Of a stretch of 50,215 nucleotides of DNA, positions 34,507 to 43,722 are shown piece after piece. The position numbers and the translations under genes were made by a program. The stretch covers positions 1 through 50,215 of the forward strand of contig JANQJR010000056.1 in the NCBI GenBank assembly GCA_028281525.1, given 5' to 3'. The stretch comes from Magnetovibrio sp. Its GTDB lineage: Bacteria; Pseudomonadota; Alphaproteobacteria; Rhodospirillales; Magnetovibrionaceae. The notes beneath the pieces were generated by a model. That model saw nothing but the letters and a program-made list of their open reading frames with translations. It had not been told where the DNA came from and did no database searches. Numbering within the stretch: position 1 is the first letter of the stretch; the number at the start of each line of letters is the position of its first letter.

Positions 34507-37248
34507 ATGTCCAACGCAGATTTACCGAAAAATGACCTGCCTCAGATCGTCTCGGATGCTTATCTGGAGTCGCCCTGGCACGCGCGCGGCGTCGATGACG
34601 TCTATCAAATCCTCAATGTCTCGGACCAAGGGCTGAGTTCGGACGAGGCCCTGGTGCGGCGCGAAACCTTCGGCCCCAACAAACTCCCCGAAGTGAAGCC
34701 CACGCACCCCTTCATTCGCTTCATGATGCAGTTCCACAATGTGTTGATCTACGTGCTGCTGGCCGCCGCAGTGACCACGGCGGCACTGGGTCACTGGATC
34801 GACACAGCGGTCATCATCGGCGTGGTGGTGATCAACGCGCTGATCGGCTTCATCCAGGAAGGCAAAGCGGAAGATGCACTGCGCGCGATCCGCGACATGC
34901 TCTCGCCCCAGGCCATGGCCTTGCGTGACGGGCACCGCGTTACCGTCGACGCGGCGGATCTGGTGCCGGGCGATGTGGTGTTGCTGCAATCAGGCGACCG
35001 CGTGCCCGCTGATATCCGCCTGTTTCGCGCCAAAGGCCTGAAAATCGAAGAGGCCGCTTTGACGGGAGAATCCGTCGCCATCGACAAGACCGTCGATACT
35101 TTAAGCACGGAAACGGTCTTGGCGGACCGCCACTGCATGGCGCATTCGGGCACACTGGTGACGTACGGACAAGGGTCCGGGGTCGTGATCGCCACCGGGA
35201 GCGGCACCGAACTTGGTCGCATCAGCCAATTGGTGGCTGACGTGCAACAGGTAACCACGCCGCTCCTGGAGCAAATGGCGCAGTTCGGCAAGTGGCTCAC
35301 GGTCGTCATCCTGACAATCGCCTCGGCCACATTCGCCTTTGGCGTCTTGATCCAGGATTACACTGCCTCGCAAATGTTCCTGGCCGCCGTTGGCTTGGCG
35401 GTCGCGGCCATTCCCGAAGGCCTGCCCGCGATCATGACCATCACGCTGGCCATCGGTGTGCAGCGCATGGCGGGGCGCAACGCCATCGTCAGGCGTTTGC
35501 CCGCAATCGAAACCCTGGGCGAAGTCAACGTCATCTGTTCGGACAAGACCGGCACGCTGACGCGCAACGAAATGACCGTGCGCACCATCTGCATCGCCAA
35601 CAAGGAATATGGACTTTCCGGCACCGGCTACGATCCGCACGGCGCATTCACGGTAGAAGGCGAAGATGTCAATCCACAAGACAACGACATCCTGCGCCAA
35701 GTGGTGCGCGCCGCGGCGCTGTGCAACGACGCGGAACTGGAGCAGCGCGACGCGGATTGGGTCGTGCACGGCGATCCCATGGAAGGGGCGTTGCTGGTCG
35801 CGGGACTGAAGGCCGGATTGCCGCCGCAAGAGGAAATCAGAAAATACCCACGCACCGACCTGATTCCGTTTGAATCGGAACATAAGTTCATGGCGACCCT
35901 GCACCACAGCCATGAAGGCGAAAGCTTCATTGTGCTCAAGGGCGCCCCGGAACGGGTGTTGGATATGTGCGGCGTGGTGCTGACCGAAAATGGCGAGCTG
36001 CCCCTAGACGCCACGCGGTGGCAGCAGCGCATCGAAAAACTGGCGGCGCGCGGCCAACGTGTTTTGGCGGTGGCTTACAAGTCCACACAAGAGCACAAGT
36101 CGGAACTCGATTTCCAGGATGTGGAAGATGGCTTGGTGCTGCTGGGCCTATTCGGCTTCATCGATCCGCCGCGCGACGAGGCCATCGTTGCCGTGGACGT
36201 CTGCCAACACGCCGGCATTCGAGTCAAGATGATCACCGGCGACCACCACGCCACGGCCGCCGCCATCTCCCGCCAACTCCGCCTCACCAATTCCGATGTT
36301 GCCCTCACCGGACATGAGTTGGAGCAGATGAGCGACGACGAATTGCGCGAACGCGTCGAGAACGTCGACGTTTTCGCCCGTGTCAGCCCGGAACACAAGC
36401 TGCGGCTCGTTACCCGTCTCCAGGATTTGGGCCTCACCGTCGCCATGACCGGAGACGGGGTCAACGACGCGCCCGCGCTCAAACGCGCTGACGTCGGCAT
36501 CTCCATGGGCAACAAAGGCACCGAAGCCGCCAAGGAAGCATCGGAAATGGTGCTGGCGGACGACAACTTCGCCTCCATCGCCCATGCCGTGGAAGAAGGC
36601 CGCACGGTCTACGATAATCTGCGCAAATCGATTCTGTTCATCCTGCCCACCAACGGCGGACAGGCGATGTCGATCATTGGCGCGGTGCTGCTGGGGTTTG
36701 CCGAATTGCCGTTGACGGCGTTACAGATTCTATGGGTCAACATGGTGACCGCAGTGACTTTGGCGCTGGCGCTGGCGTTCGAACCACCGGAAAAGGGCGT
36801 TATGGACCGCCCGCCCAGACACCGTGGCGAAGCGATTCTCACGTCCATTTTCATATGGCGCATCGCGTTCGTGTCCGTGCTTTTGCTGATCGGCACCTTC
36901 GGCATGTTCATTTGGGAAACCCAACAAGGCGCAAGCATTGAACGGGCACGGACCATCGCGGTGAACACGTTGATATACTGCGAAATCTTCTACCTGTTCA
37001 ATGCGCGCTACATCACCGCTCCGGTGCTCAACATGCAAGGCCTGTTCGGCAACAAATACGTGCTGATCGCCATCGGCATCCTGGTGCTGCTGCAGCTCAG
37101 CTTTACCCATTTGCCACCGTTCCAGGCCCTGTTCGGCACCACCGATATTGGTGTGCAGGATTGGCTGAGGATCGCTTTGATCGCATCCTCTGTTCTGTTC
37201 CTGGTGGAAATCGAAAAGGTGTTCTTGCGCCGCATCATGAAGCGATAG
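34507..37248 (+). CDS. Cation-transporting P-type ATPase
   Basis: 913-residue P2-type (SERCA/PMR1-like) ion pump. The N-terminal cation-ATPase domain is ALVRRETFGPNKLPEVKPTH. The actuator loop has EAALTGES near residue 184, the membrane helix motif VAAIPEGLPAIM lies at 300-310, and phospho-acceptor Asp346 is in VICSDKTGTLT. The nucleotide domain ends with MITGDHHATA, and GDGVNDAPALKRADVGISMG closes the P domain. Six further C-terminal membrane segments follow. The ion is not predictable with certainty; the PEGLPA motif is typical of Ca2+/Mn2+ or Na+ pumps. It stands alone with a normal ATG. Confidence 0.94.
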   Translation: MSNADLPKNDLPQIVSDAYLESPWHARGVDDVYQILNVSDQGLSSDEALVRRETFGPNKLPEVKPTHPFIRFMMQFHNVLIYVLLAAAVTTAALGHWIDTAVIIGVVVINALIGFIQEGKAEDALRAIRDMLSPQAMALRDGHRVTVDAADLVPGDVVLLQSGDRVPADIRLFRAKGLKIEEAALTGESVAIDKTVDTLSTETVLADRHCMAHSGTLVTYGQGSGVVIATGSGTELGRISQLVADVQQVTTPLLEQMAQFGKWLTVVILTIASATFAFGVLIQDYTASQMFLAAVGLAVAAIPEGLPAIMTITLAIGVQRMAGRNAIVRRLPAIETLGEVNVICSDKTGTLTRNEMTVRTICIANKEYGLSGTGYDPHGAFTVEGEDVNPQDNDILRQVVRAAALCNDAELEQRDADWVVHGDPMEGALLVAGLKAGLPPQEEIRKYPRTDLIPFESEHKFMATLHHSHEGESFIVLKGAPERVLDMCGVVLTENGELPLDATRWQQRIEKLAARGQRVLAVAYKSTQEHKSELDFQDVEDGLVLLGLFGFIDPPRDEAIVAVDVCQHAGIRVKMITGDHHATAAAISRQLRLTNSDVALTGHELEQMSDDELRERVENVDVFARVSPEHKLRLVTRLQDLGLTVAMTGDGVNDAPALKRADVGISMGNKGTEAAKEASEMVLADDNFASIAHAVEEGRTVYDNLRKSILFILPTNGGQAMSIIGAVLLGFAELPLTALQILWVNMVTAVTLALALAFEPPEKGVMDRPPRHRGEAILTSIFIWRIAFVSVLLLIGTFGMFIWETQQGASIERARTIAVNTLIYCEIFYLFNARYITAPVLNMQGLFGNKYVLIAIGILVLLQLSFTHLPPFQALFGTTDIGVQDWLRIALIASSVLFLVEIEKVFLRRIMKR

Positions 37249-37266
37249 GGCCCGAAACCAGGATGG

Positions 37267-38025
37267 CTAGGCCGTGCTGATCTGGCGCCATTCCTCGGCT
37301 TGCTCGACGTAGCGTTTGTGCTCCGTCACGTGCTCCGGGTTGTCCGCCGTTAAGTCCGCAAAGCTTTCCATCACGCGCAGCTGCTTGGCCGCGAAATCCT
37401 GGATATCCACCTGGGGCAAGCGGGGGGTGAGCGTGGTGAAGCTCAGGATCACATGGCCACCCTGGGGGCGGAGTGCCATTTTGTCCACGTCCTGGCGCAC
37501 CTTGTGCGCACCCGCCAGCATGAACTGGGCGTAAGGCTTCAGCACTTTGGCGTCCGCTTCCAACCGTGCGCGTTCGCGCGCAAATTCATCCCGCGCGACG
37601 ATGGTCTTGCCCGAATACACCACCGGTGCGCTTCCGGACACGTCGCATTCCCATCCGGGACGCGGGATCAGCAGATCGGTCTGGTCGTGCTCCGTGCGCG
37701 CGCCGGAAAACGGCATGGTCTTGCACCGCTGGGGCTTGGTTTCGTGCACGGCGCAAAGCCCATCGGACAAAAGCGCCGGGCAGGGCAGATGCGACGGCAC
37801 GTAGGAAAAGGCTGTGACGCGCACGGCGGCTTTCTTTTTGCGCTTCGGTTCCACCACCACGCCCAAACGTGCAGTCAAATCGAACGACTTGCCGCCGGGG
37901 CGCACCGGCGTCCACAACACGAATAAGGGAAACCGGTCGGCATGGGCGATGGCGTCATCCAACGCCAACGGCAGCCAGCCCTGACAACATTTTCCACATG
38001 CGGTGCATTCGAAATGACGTTCCAA
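37267..38025 (-). CDS. YkgJ family cysteine-cluster protein
   Basis: 252 residues. The YkgJ signature is clear: CTACGKCCQGW at the N-terminus and CPALLSDGLCAVHETKPQRC further on, four or more cysteine groups thought to bind zinc or an iron-sulphur cluster. The biochemical role of the family is unknown. The frame is open from a TTG at 38070; a TTG at 38025 is preferred because a GAGGG site lies five bases before it and the protein then begins just before the HFECTACGKCC motif, as in homologues. No ATG is available near the start. It is convergent with the ATPase and divergent from the small membrane protein. Confidence 0.85.
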   Translation of the reverse strand: MERHFECTACGKCCQGWLPLALDDAIAHADRFPLFVLWTPVRPGGKSFDLTARLGVVVEPKRKKKAAVRVTAFSYVPSHLPCPALLSDGLCAVHETKPQRCKTMPFSGARTEHDQTDLLIPRPGWECDVSGSAPVVYSGKTIVARDEFARERARLEADAKVLKPYAQFMLAGAHKVRQDVDKMALRPQGGHVILSFTTLTPRLPQVDIQDFAAKQLRVMESFADLTADNPEHVTEHKRYVEQAEEWRQISTA

Positions 38026-38093
38026 ATCAACCCTCGGGTCTTGTATGCTGCAACTCAAGATGCCCGTCAAAAGGGATCAGGGAAACCGCTTTC

Positions 38094-38318
38094 ATGTTCA
38101 ACCCGTTCGATTTGTTTGATCTCATCTCCAATCCGCGGCTGCGCTGGGCCGTTTTGGCCGGCGTTTTGGGCGTTCTGGACTTGCTGCTGTTCATCGGTTG
38201 CTTGCAAGCGGAAAACACCCGCTGTACGGCCATTACCGGTGTGCTGGGAGTCGCCATCCTCGTTTTTGGCGCCTGGCACGGCTTGATTTATGCGGCGCAG
38301 CGCAAAGGCGGCTTTTGA
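38094..38318 (+). CDS. Small membrane protein of 74 residues
   Basis: Two hydrophobic segments, AVLAGVLGVLDLLLFIGCL and ITGVLGVAILVFGAWHGLIYA, connected by a short loop with two cysteines (GCLQAENTRC), end in a basic tail QRKGGF. Function unknown. The frame is open from 37869, but the ATG at 38094, with AGGGATCAGGG upstream, is the likely start because the upstream part is antisense to the YkgJ gene. It converges on the YchJ-type gene with ten bases between. Confidence 0.6.
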   Translation: MFNPFDLFDLISNPRLRWAVLAGVLGVLDLLLFIGCLQAENTRCTAITGVLGVAILVFGAWHGLIYAAQRKGGF

Positions 38319-38328
38319 GCGTACCGCC

Positions 38329-38817
38329 TCAATTCGCCCCGCAACATTTCTTGTATTTTTTACCGGACCCACAGGGGCAGGGGTCGTTGCGCCCGACCTT
38401 TTCGACGCGGCGCTGCTCGATCGCCGGATTGATATCGCCGTCCACGTACATCCATGCACCCTCGATGCGGCGGAACAGGGACTTTTCGCGGTGCGCCATC
38501 AACTCGCCGTTTTCCCGGAACCGGGCGGTGAACGTCACCGTACCGGTGTCGTCAGAAGGACCGCCGTCGGTGGTGGCGGTGATGTCGAGCCCCAGCCATT
38601 CGACGCCTGCGAACTGGGCGCGCGCGGCGTCCTTGTTGTAGTCCGCTTGGGCTTCCGGCGCGTGGGTGTCGGCGATGTGGTCGTAGTTGCCTTTGACGTG
38701 TGCGGTGTAGCGCGAGCGCATCAACGCTTCGGCGGTTTCGGCCGGGGCCGAGCCGTCCAGGATCGGACCGCAGCAGTCCTCATAAGCTTTGCCGGAGGTG
38801 CAGGGGCAGTCGGTCAT
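38329..38817 (-). CDS. YchJ family SEC-C protein
   Basis: 162 residues. It has the SEC-C zinc motif at both ends: [13 protein letters not shown] at the N-terminus and [17 protein letters not shown] at the C-terminus. Between them lies an NTF2-like domain with [24 protein letters not shown] and [13 protein letters not shown], as in E. coli YchJ (UPF0225). The role is unknown. The frame opens at 38904; the ATG at 38817 starts the family-typical [10 protein letters not shown]. The region upstream, to 39020, contains the first copy of a 42-base hairpin-like repeat. Confidence 0.92.
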   Translation of the reverse strand: MTDCPCTSGKAYEDCCGPILDGSAPAETAEALMRSRYTAHVKGNYDHIADTHAPEAQADYNKDAARAQFAGVEWLGLDITATTDGGPSDDTGTVTFTARFRENGELMAHREKSLFRRIEGAWMYVDGDINPAIEQRRVEKVGRNDPCPCGSGKKYKKCCGAN

Positions 38818-38935
38818 GAAAAAGAACTCGCATTCTAAAGTGAATTGGTGGCGGACTTTAGGCGCAAACCATCGAAAGAACAACGGTTTGATGAACCTTG
38901 GCATTCACCAGAAAATGTGGGGCGCGAAATCTGCT

Positions 38936-38977
38936 TGTTGCGTCGAGAGAAGGGCTTACAAGCGCCTTAGGGCAACA
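38936..38977. repeat. 42-base hairpin-ended repeat, copy 1
   Basis: It begins TGTTGC and ends GCAACA, with AGAGAAGGGCT inside. A second copy with 34 of 42 bases identical lies at 46495-46536, in the same orientation. The inverted ends are conserved in both. Confidence 0.6.
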
Positions 38978-39020
38978 TCTATCAAAGGCTCGTCGAAACC
39001 CGATCCGGTCTTCGGATGAT

Positions 39021-39695
39021 TCATCTGTTCCATTGTGTATTGGTTTGATGCCAGACGGCGGCGGCCTCCCATGTTGCTGTGTATACCGCTTCGCCGATCG
39101 CCTTGCCCACATGGGTGTGCAAACCGGCAAACGTCGTATGACCTCTGTTAGCATTCGGGCAGGACATGACAATGCAGTCGGTTCCAGTCCCCGTGATCGC
39201 GGAACGTTCGGGTTGTTTTTCACGGCCATAATCCATCAGAGCCGCCGTTCTTGCCTGTGTCGCAATGGATGAAGCCTCAATCAGGGCACCATCGCTTAAG
39301 GAGATATTCAAAGCGCATAAGGAATTGATCGTGCCGACTTTGGGTAAGGGCAACCCTTCATCGGGAAAGCCGACGTGTGCGCCATTGCTCAACCCCAATG
39401 TGGTCAAGCATTGGGCTTGAGCGAAACCTTTTGTGCGCTCGCAATAATGGTGATGCTGGATATGGCGCGATGTTATCAAACCCAACGCCCCGTCAAGACC
39501 GCCTTTCTTCAACTGATCGGTCATGAAAAGCCGCGCATCGATATTGGGGTTGAGATCGGCATTGCGGACCTCCAACCAGGCAACGCGGTCATTGAGGCAA
39601 AACCCGGGATGGGTAATGGACCAACTGAGCATGCGCTGCTGCGTTTCAAATTCAGCAACAAGCCACGGGGCTCTATGGGAATGAACAAAACTCAT
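39021..39695 (-). CDS. cbiZ: Adenosylcobinamide amidohydrolase CbiZ
   Basis: 224-residue salvage enzyme that cuts the aminopropanol tail from adenosylcobinamide and from pseudo-cobalamins, giving cobyric acid that can be rebuilt to the preferred cobamide. The family signature is clear: GTINSLCALNISLSDGALIEA, the helix ATQARTAAL, SAITGTGTDCIVMSC and the terminal AGLHTHVGKAIGEAVYTAT. It is the last gene of the B12 operon, seven bases after tonB. No de novo cobalamin genes are seen here, so a salvage-and-remodel strategy is plausible. Family assignment rests on motif recall. Confidence 0.88.
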   Translation of the reverse strand: MSFVHSHRAPWLVAEFETQQRMLSWSITHPGFCLNDRVAWLEVRNADLNPNIDARLFMTDQLKKGGLDGALGLITSRHIQHHHYCERTKGFAQAQCLTTLGLSNGAHVGFPDEGLPLPKVGTINSLCALNISLSDGALIEASSIATQARTAALMDYGREKQPERSAITGTGTDCIVMSCPNANRGHTTFAGLHTHVGKAIGEAVYTATWEAAAVWHQTNTQWNR

Positions 39696-39702
39696 GGATT
39701 TC

Positions 39703-40515
39703 TTAACCGTTCATCAGGTCGAAACGAATGGGGATGCGCAGTTTGCTGGCGACGCTGAACCCGGCTTTTTTTGCCGGTTGGAATGTCCATTTTCGAACGG
39801 ATTTCAACGCCGCACGGTCCAGGATTTTGTGGCCACTTGAATGAACGATCCAGACTTCGACAGGCTTGCCCCGCTCATCGATGGAAACGCTGAGAACTAC
39901 CCGTCCTTGCCATCCGCGTTTTCGCGCCAGCTTAGGATATTTGGGCTTGGGATTGGCGGCACTGCCCAACCTGTATCGGGCCGATTGTATCTCACCGGAC
40001 TGGCCGGCTTGTTGGATGCCGGCCATTTGAGTGGCGCCGCTCAAGGTTTCTCCCTTTTGCTGCCCCTTTAAATTGATCTGAGCATTTTGCAAAGCTTGGT
40101 GACTTGCTTCCTTCGTCGAGTGGCGCTGTATGTCCGTCGTCTTTTGGGTCGATTGTTTTTGCACAGGTGGTTTGGGCTTGCGCTTTAGCACGATATCCGA
40201 AGTTTTCGAGATGGGAACATCCTGCACAAGAGACGCTTTTGGGTTCAGCTCTTGCGTTTCTTCGTCGATGTCCTGCATGGCGGGATCGGCTGTCTCTACA
40301 ACGCGTTTGTCTTCGATCGGCTCCGGAGTTGGCCGTGGTGGTGTCAAAGTTTCTTGGAGCTGTTGCTGAATGCCTTCGCTTCCGCCCGGTGAGGGGCTTT
40401 CCATGATGATTTCGACCGACAGGATATTGGCTCCGGTTACAGGCGGCGCCGCGGCTTGCCAAGTCAGAAAGGCCGCCCCGGCCACACTGATGTGGGCCAA
40501 GGCCGACCATGCCAA
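39703..40515 (-). CDS. tonB: TonB energiser protein of the B12 operon
   Basis: 270-residue TonB that passes energy from the inner membrane to outer-membrane receptors. It has one N-terminal membrane segment (ALAHISVAGAAFLTWQAA), a proline-rich spacer (TLTPPRPTPEPIEDKR, KRKPKPPVQK), and a TonB_C domain: YPKLARKRGWQGRVVLSVSI followed by RAALKSVRKWTFQPA. The reading frame has no ATG; the TTG at 40515 is the only plausible start and lacks a strong ribosome site, so the start is uncertain. It lies in the operon with btuB and probably serves it specifically. exbB/exbD are not in the window. Confidence 0.88.
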   Translation of the reverse strand: MAWSALAHISVAGAAFLTWQAAAPPVTGANILSVEIIMESPSPGGSEGIQQQLQETLTPPRPTPEPIEDKRVVETADPAMQDIDEETQELNPKASLVQDVPISKTSDIVLKRKPKPPVQKQSTQKTTDIQRHSTKEASHQALQNAQINLKGQQKGETLSGATQMAGIQQAGQSGEIQSARYRLGSAANPKPKYPKLARKRGWQGRVVLSVSIDERGKPVEVWIVHSSGHKILDRAALKSVRKWTFQPAKKAGFSVASKLRIPIRFDLMNG

Positions 40516-40559
40516 GGATGCAGCCTTGTTTCCAGAAACCTGCGAGGCGACCGATACGC

Positions 40560-41339
40560 TTAGGATGTCAACCTCCAGGGCACGATGTAGTCTTGGGCTT
40601 CATGCTGGCCGATCAGGGCTTCGATGCCGTAGGCGTCTTTCATGTTCGCTGCATTGATCACCCGATCGATGACGCCGGAAGCTTTCATACGGCCTTTTTC
40701 AAGCAGGTAGAGACGGTCGCAATAGCGCGCGGCCAGATTCAAATCATGCAGGACAACGACAACGGCAACGCCGGTTTCGACCTGTTGCTTGAGAACATTC
40801 ATGACTTGGAGCTGGTGTCCGGGGTCCAAGTCCGCCGTCGGTTCATCCGCGAACAAAACCCGTGGCTGACCAGCAAAAGCCCGCGCCAACATGACGCGGG
40901 CGCGCTCGCCCCCCGACAATGTGGACACCAACCGGTCTTTGAGATGGACGATATCGAAGGTGTTCAGGGCGTGTTCAATGGCCTTTAAGTCGTCCGGCGT
41001 GCGTTTTCTCAACAGCCGTTGATAGGGAAGTCGGCCCATCTCAACCACTTTATGAACCGTCATGGGCCAATGGCAGACACTGCCTTGCGCGACGTATCCC
41101 AATTGACGGCCACGCCGTTCGTTGGAGATATTCTCAAGCGGGCGATCTTGATACATCACACGCCCAGCGCTCGGAGACTGCAATCCCAAAAGCGTTTTCA
41201 GCAATGTGGATTTCCCCGCACCGTTCGGTCCGATCAGGCCGATCAACTCTCCCGGCTTGATGGACAGGGAGATATTGTCAAGCAAAGTGCTGCCATCGAT
41301 CTCAACACCGATGTTTTGTGCGGACATCACGGTCATCAT
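40560..41339 (-). CDS. btuD: Vitamin B12 import ATPase BtuD
   Basis: ABC transporter ATPase, 259 residues. Walker A GPNGAGKST, Q-loop, signature LSGGERARVMLARA, Walker B VLFADEPT and the H-loop LHDLNLAARYCDRL are all present. This is the FecE/BtuD subfamily of importers for corrinoids, haem and siderophores; here the riboswitch and neighbours indicate corrinoid. The start ATG (41339) overlaps the btuC stop (ATGA), so translation is coupled. A second ATG three bases on is equally possible. Confidence 0.94.
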   Translation of the reverse strand: MMTVMSAQNIGVEIDGSTLLDNISLSIKPGELIGLIGPNGAGKSTLLKTLLGLQSPSAGRVMYQDRPLENISNERRGRQLGYVAQGSVCHWPMTVHKVVEMGRLPYQRLLRKRTPDDLKAIEHALNTFDIVHLKDRLVSTLSGGERARVMLARAFAGQPRVLFADEPTADLDPGHQLQVMNVLKQQVETGVAVVVVLHDLNLAARYCDRLYLLEKGRMKASGVIDRVINAANMKDAYGIEALIGQHEAQDYIVPWRLTS

Positions 41340-42322
41340 CGCATTTCTCGCCGGGTTTTCATGATGAGGTAAAGAAAGAACGGCGCACCGATCAGAGCCG
41401 TCAGCACGCCCAAATTGATTTCGGGTTTGGACGGTATGAGGCGAACGGCGATATCGGCCAAAATCAACAACACCGCGCCGCCCAGACCACTCACAAGCAA
41501 AAGACGGCTGGGCTGGTACGAAACCAAGGGGCGCAGCAGGTGCGGAACGACCAGTCCGACAAAGCCGATGCTGCCCGCCGCCGAAACCGACGCCCCCACA
41601 CACATGGCCGTGCCCAATATCAAGCGTATATTGACATGCGCTAAGTTGATGCCCATGGACCGAGCGGTTTCTTCACCCAACGTCAACGCATCGAGCGCGC
41701 GGCCCGTCGTCAAAATCATGAGCCACCCCAGCACCATGAAGGGGAGCGTCAGTGTCACATCGGTCATGCTGCGGTCTTTCAAAGAGCCCATGACCCAAAA
41801 CAACATTTCCGTAACGGCCCAAGGGGTGGGAGCCAAGCTCATGGTGAGTGACGTCAGGGCAATGGCAAGACTGCTGATGGCGACGCCCGCGAGGATGATC
41901 GTGAGAACGGACGATTCCCGGCCGGTCAGAACGAACAACACCAAAACGGCCAATCCTGCGCCACACATACTGACCAAGGGCAGGGACCAGACGAAGGTGC
42001 TGGCCAATCCGAAATAAATGGCGATAACACCGCCCAGGCCAGCCGTTGCCGATATGCCGATCACACCGGGTTCGGCCAGTGGGTTGCGCAATAGCCCCTG
42101 CAAGGCGGCGCCGCTCAGCCCCATTGAGAAGCCGATCACCGCACCCAATATCACGCGGGGCAGGCGGATTTCCTGCATCACGATTTGGTAGCCTTTTGAA
42201 GCTTCGCCGATCAGCCCATTCCAAATGACGTCCACAGGCAGGGGCGTATACCCGACGTAAAGGCCAAGACCGGCCGACAGCAACAGCGCCAAGACAAGGC
42301 TAACGGGAAGTCTGAGTGCCAT
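41336..42322 (-). CDS. btuC: Vitamin B12 ABC transporter permease BtuC
   Basis: 328-residue FecCD-family permease with about ten membrane segments. Typical motifs are RLPRVILGAVIGFSMGLSGAALQG at the N-terminus (first part RLPRVILGAVIGF), NPLAEPGVIGISATAGLG, and near the end GSIGFVGLVVPHLLRPLVS, the coupling helix. It forms the channel of a BtuCDF importer. It overlaps btuF by 23 bases and btuD by four. Clean, complete gene. Confidence 0.95.
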   Translation of the reverse strand: MALRLPVSLVLALLLSAGLGLYVGYTPLPVDVIWNGLIGEASKGYQIVMQEIRLPRVILGAVIGFSMGLSGAALQGLLRNPLAEPGVIGISATAGLGGVIAIYFGLASTFVWSLPLVSMCGAGLAVLVLFVLTGRESSVLTIILAGVAISSLAIALTSLTMSLAPTPWAVTEMLFWVMGSLKDRSMTDVTLTLPFMVLGWLMILTTGRALDALTLGEETARSMGINLAHVNIRLILGTAMCVGASVSAAGSIGFVGLVVPHLLRPLVSYQPSRLLLVSGLGGAVLLILADIAVRLIPSKPEINLGVLTALIGAPFFLYLIMKTRREMR

Positions 42323-43139
42323 GTGCTCTTCTCTTTAAATAGTTGATGGCTTCGAACAAGAACCAGCCGCCGCACGCCCAATACTTGTCCGGCACATCGA
42401 TAACAGGTGTGGTTTTGATGAATTCTTGAAGCGCGCTGTGTTGACGCAACCGGGTCGACAAGCTGTGACGGCCACGTTTGAAAAAGCTCATGACCAAGAG
42501 ATCGGGTTTGTCGAGGACGAGTTCCTCCAAGGACAAAGACGACCACCCTTTCATGCCCAGTTCACTTGCGAGATTGCGGTACCCGGCGGCATGGATGACC
42601 GTTTCGACAAACGTGTTTTGCCCCGCGCTATATCCGCCGGGCATAAAATAGGCGGCTGTTTGGGTTTTGGCTTGATCTTGTCCGTTGAGGGCTTGTTTTA
42701 AATCGCTGAGGAGCGTTTCTGCCCGTTCTTCTTCTCCCAGCGCCTGGGCCACTTTATGGGTTTCAGCCTGAATGTCTTCGAACGTTACGGGAAGAGACAG
42801 CATCAGAACGGGGATGTCCGACTGACGCAGGATTTCCGTCGTTTTTACGCCCCGCCAGCGATTGGCAATCACGAGGTCGGGATTAAGCAGCAAAATTTCC
42901 TCTGCACTGCCGCGCGTGGTGGGGATGTCCTTCGCCTTTTCGTGCTGAAGAGAAATCCGTGGATTGTGCGCATCTTCGGAAAGCGCGGCGATCTGGTGCG
43001 GCTCGACCATACCCAAAAGGTATTGGTCGGCACACACACTTAAACTGACGATCCGTTTGGGCGCGTCAGCAGATGACACCGATGCAAGAAGGAAGACCGC
43101 GGCGGACAGGAGCCCGCCGCAAATGCGGCGCAAAAACAC
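42300..43139 (-). CDS. btuF: Vitamin B12 periplasmic-binding protein BtuF
   Basis: 279-residue class III binding protein. It has an N-terminal signal peptide (GGLLSAAVFLLASVSSADA) followed by KRIVSLSVCADQYLLGMV, EEILLLNPDLVIAN, the long backbone helix, and a C-terminal ASELGMKGWSSLSLEELVLDKPDLLV. It delivers corrinoid to BtuCD. The start is a GTG at 43139, placed immediately after the preceding stop codon, with CGGAGG as the ribosome site; no closer ATG exists. Assignment to corrinoid rather than siderophore rests on the operon. Confidence 0.92.
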   Translation of the reverse strand: MFLRRICGGLLSAAVFLLASVSSADAPKRIVSLSVCADQYLLGMVEPHQIAALSEDAHNPRISLQHEKAKDIPTTRGSAEEILLLNPDLVIANRWRGVKTTEILRQSDIPVLMLSLPVTFEDIQAETHKVAQALGEEERAETLLSDLKQALNGQDQAKTQTAAYFMPGGYSAGQNTFVETVIHAAGYRNLASELGMKGWSSLSLEELVLDKPDLLVMSFFKRGRHSLSTRLRQHSALQEFIKTTPVIDVPDKYWACGGWFLFEAINYLKRRAHGTQTSR

Positions 43140-43712
43140 TTAGTGGCCTCCGCATCGAAATTTTTCGCATGTCCGGTCGAGAGGGTCCGGTTCAAGCCCC
43201 AGATACTTTTCCCGGAACGCATCCCACATACCCAGGCGCGACCAGTCCGGATCGCGCAGGATGCGGTCTTCATCGCTGATGAATGGGTTGGGGAAGAACA
43301 CCGTCATCATCTGTTCGTCTTTGCCGTTGAAGAACCGCAGCCCCCAACTGCGCGGACTGTCGTCCGAATTGAGGATGCGATACATTTCGGCGCGCTGGCA
43401 CCTGCGATGATACGCCAATTCCGGCGAAGTCGGGTTCGCGCGCGTTCCCTTATGTTCGCCGATGCATATATGAAAGTGCCAACTGCCGAAATGGACGGTC
43501 AAATACCCGTCCAGCACATTGATTTTCTTCGGCGCATTCGGTGCATGGATTTCAAACACGGCGCCTTGCACCAGCGGACCGAAAACAACGCGGTCCCAAT
43601 AGTTTTCGAAAACATTCGTCAAAACGTCCCGGAGGTTGTCTTCGCTGGTGTCGAGGGGGAAGACCTGAAGCCTTCCCATTCCCTCTTCTTCGCGGATAAA
43701 CGATTCAAGCAT
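43140..43712 (-). CDS. Uncharacterised conserved protein in the B12 operon
   Basis: 190 residues; no named family is certain to me. It has no signal peptide or membrane segment, so it is probably cytoplasmic. Visible features: an N-terminal helix pair (LRDVLTNVFENYWDRVVF), FEIHAPNAPKKINVLDGYLT, then HFGSWHFHICIGEHKG, in which the HxHxCxxxH cluster looks like a metal or haem/corrinoid ligand set. Then RRCQRAEMYRILN, a GLRFFNGKDEQMMTVFFPNPF strand pair, and a tail ending CEKFRCGGH. The conserved histidines and cysteines suggest a metal-dependent or corrinoid-handling role. It sits between btuB (10 bases) and btuF (immediately adjacent), with AGGAGC before its ATG, so it is co-expressed with B12 uptake. 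Similar genes near btuB occur in other alphaproteobacteria. Confidence 0.75.
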   Translation of the reverse strand: MLESFIREEEGMGRLQVFPLDTSEDNLRDVLTNVFENYWDRVVFGPLVQGAVFEIHAPNAPKKINVLDGYLTVHFGSWHFHICIGEHKGTRANPTSPELAYHRRCQRAEMYRILNSDDSPRSWGLRFFNGKDEQMMTVFFPNPFISDEDRILRDPDWSRLGMWDAFREKYLGLEPDPLDRTCEKFRCGGH

Positions 43713-43722
43713 TGCGTTGCTC

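Noticed and set aside
39992-40510. 172-codon minus-strand frame overlapping tonB
   Set aside because: It has an ATG where tonB has only TTG, but its product has no TonB features; the tonB frame carries the membrane segment and the TonB_C domain.
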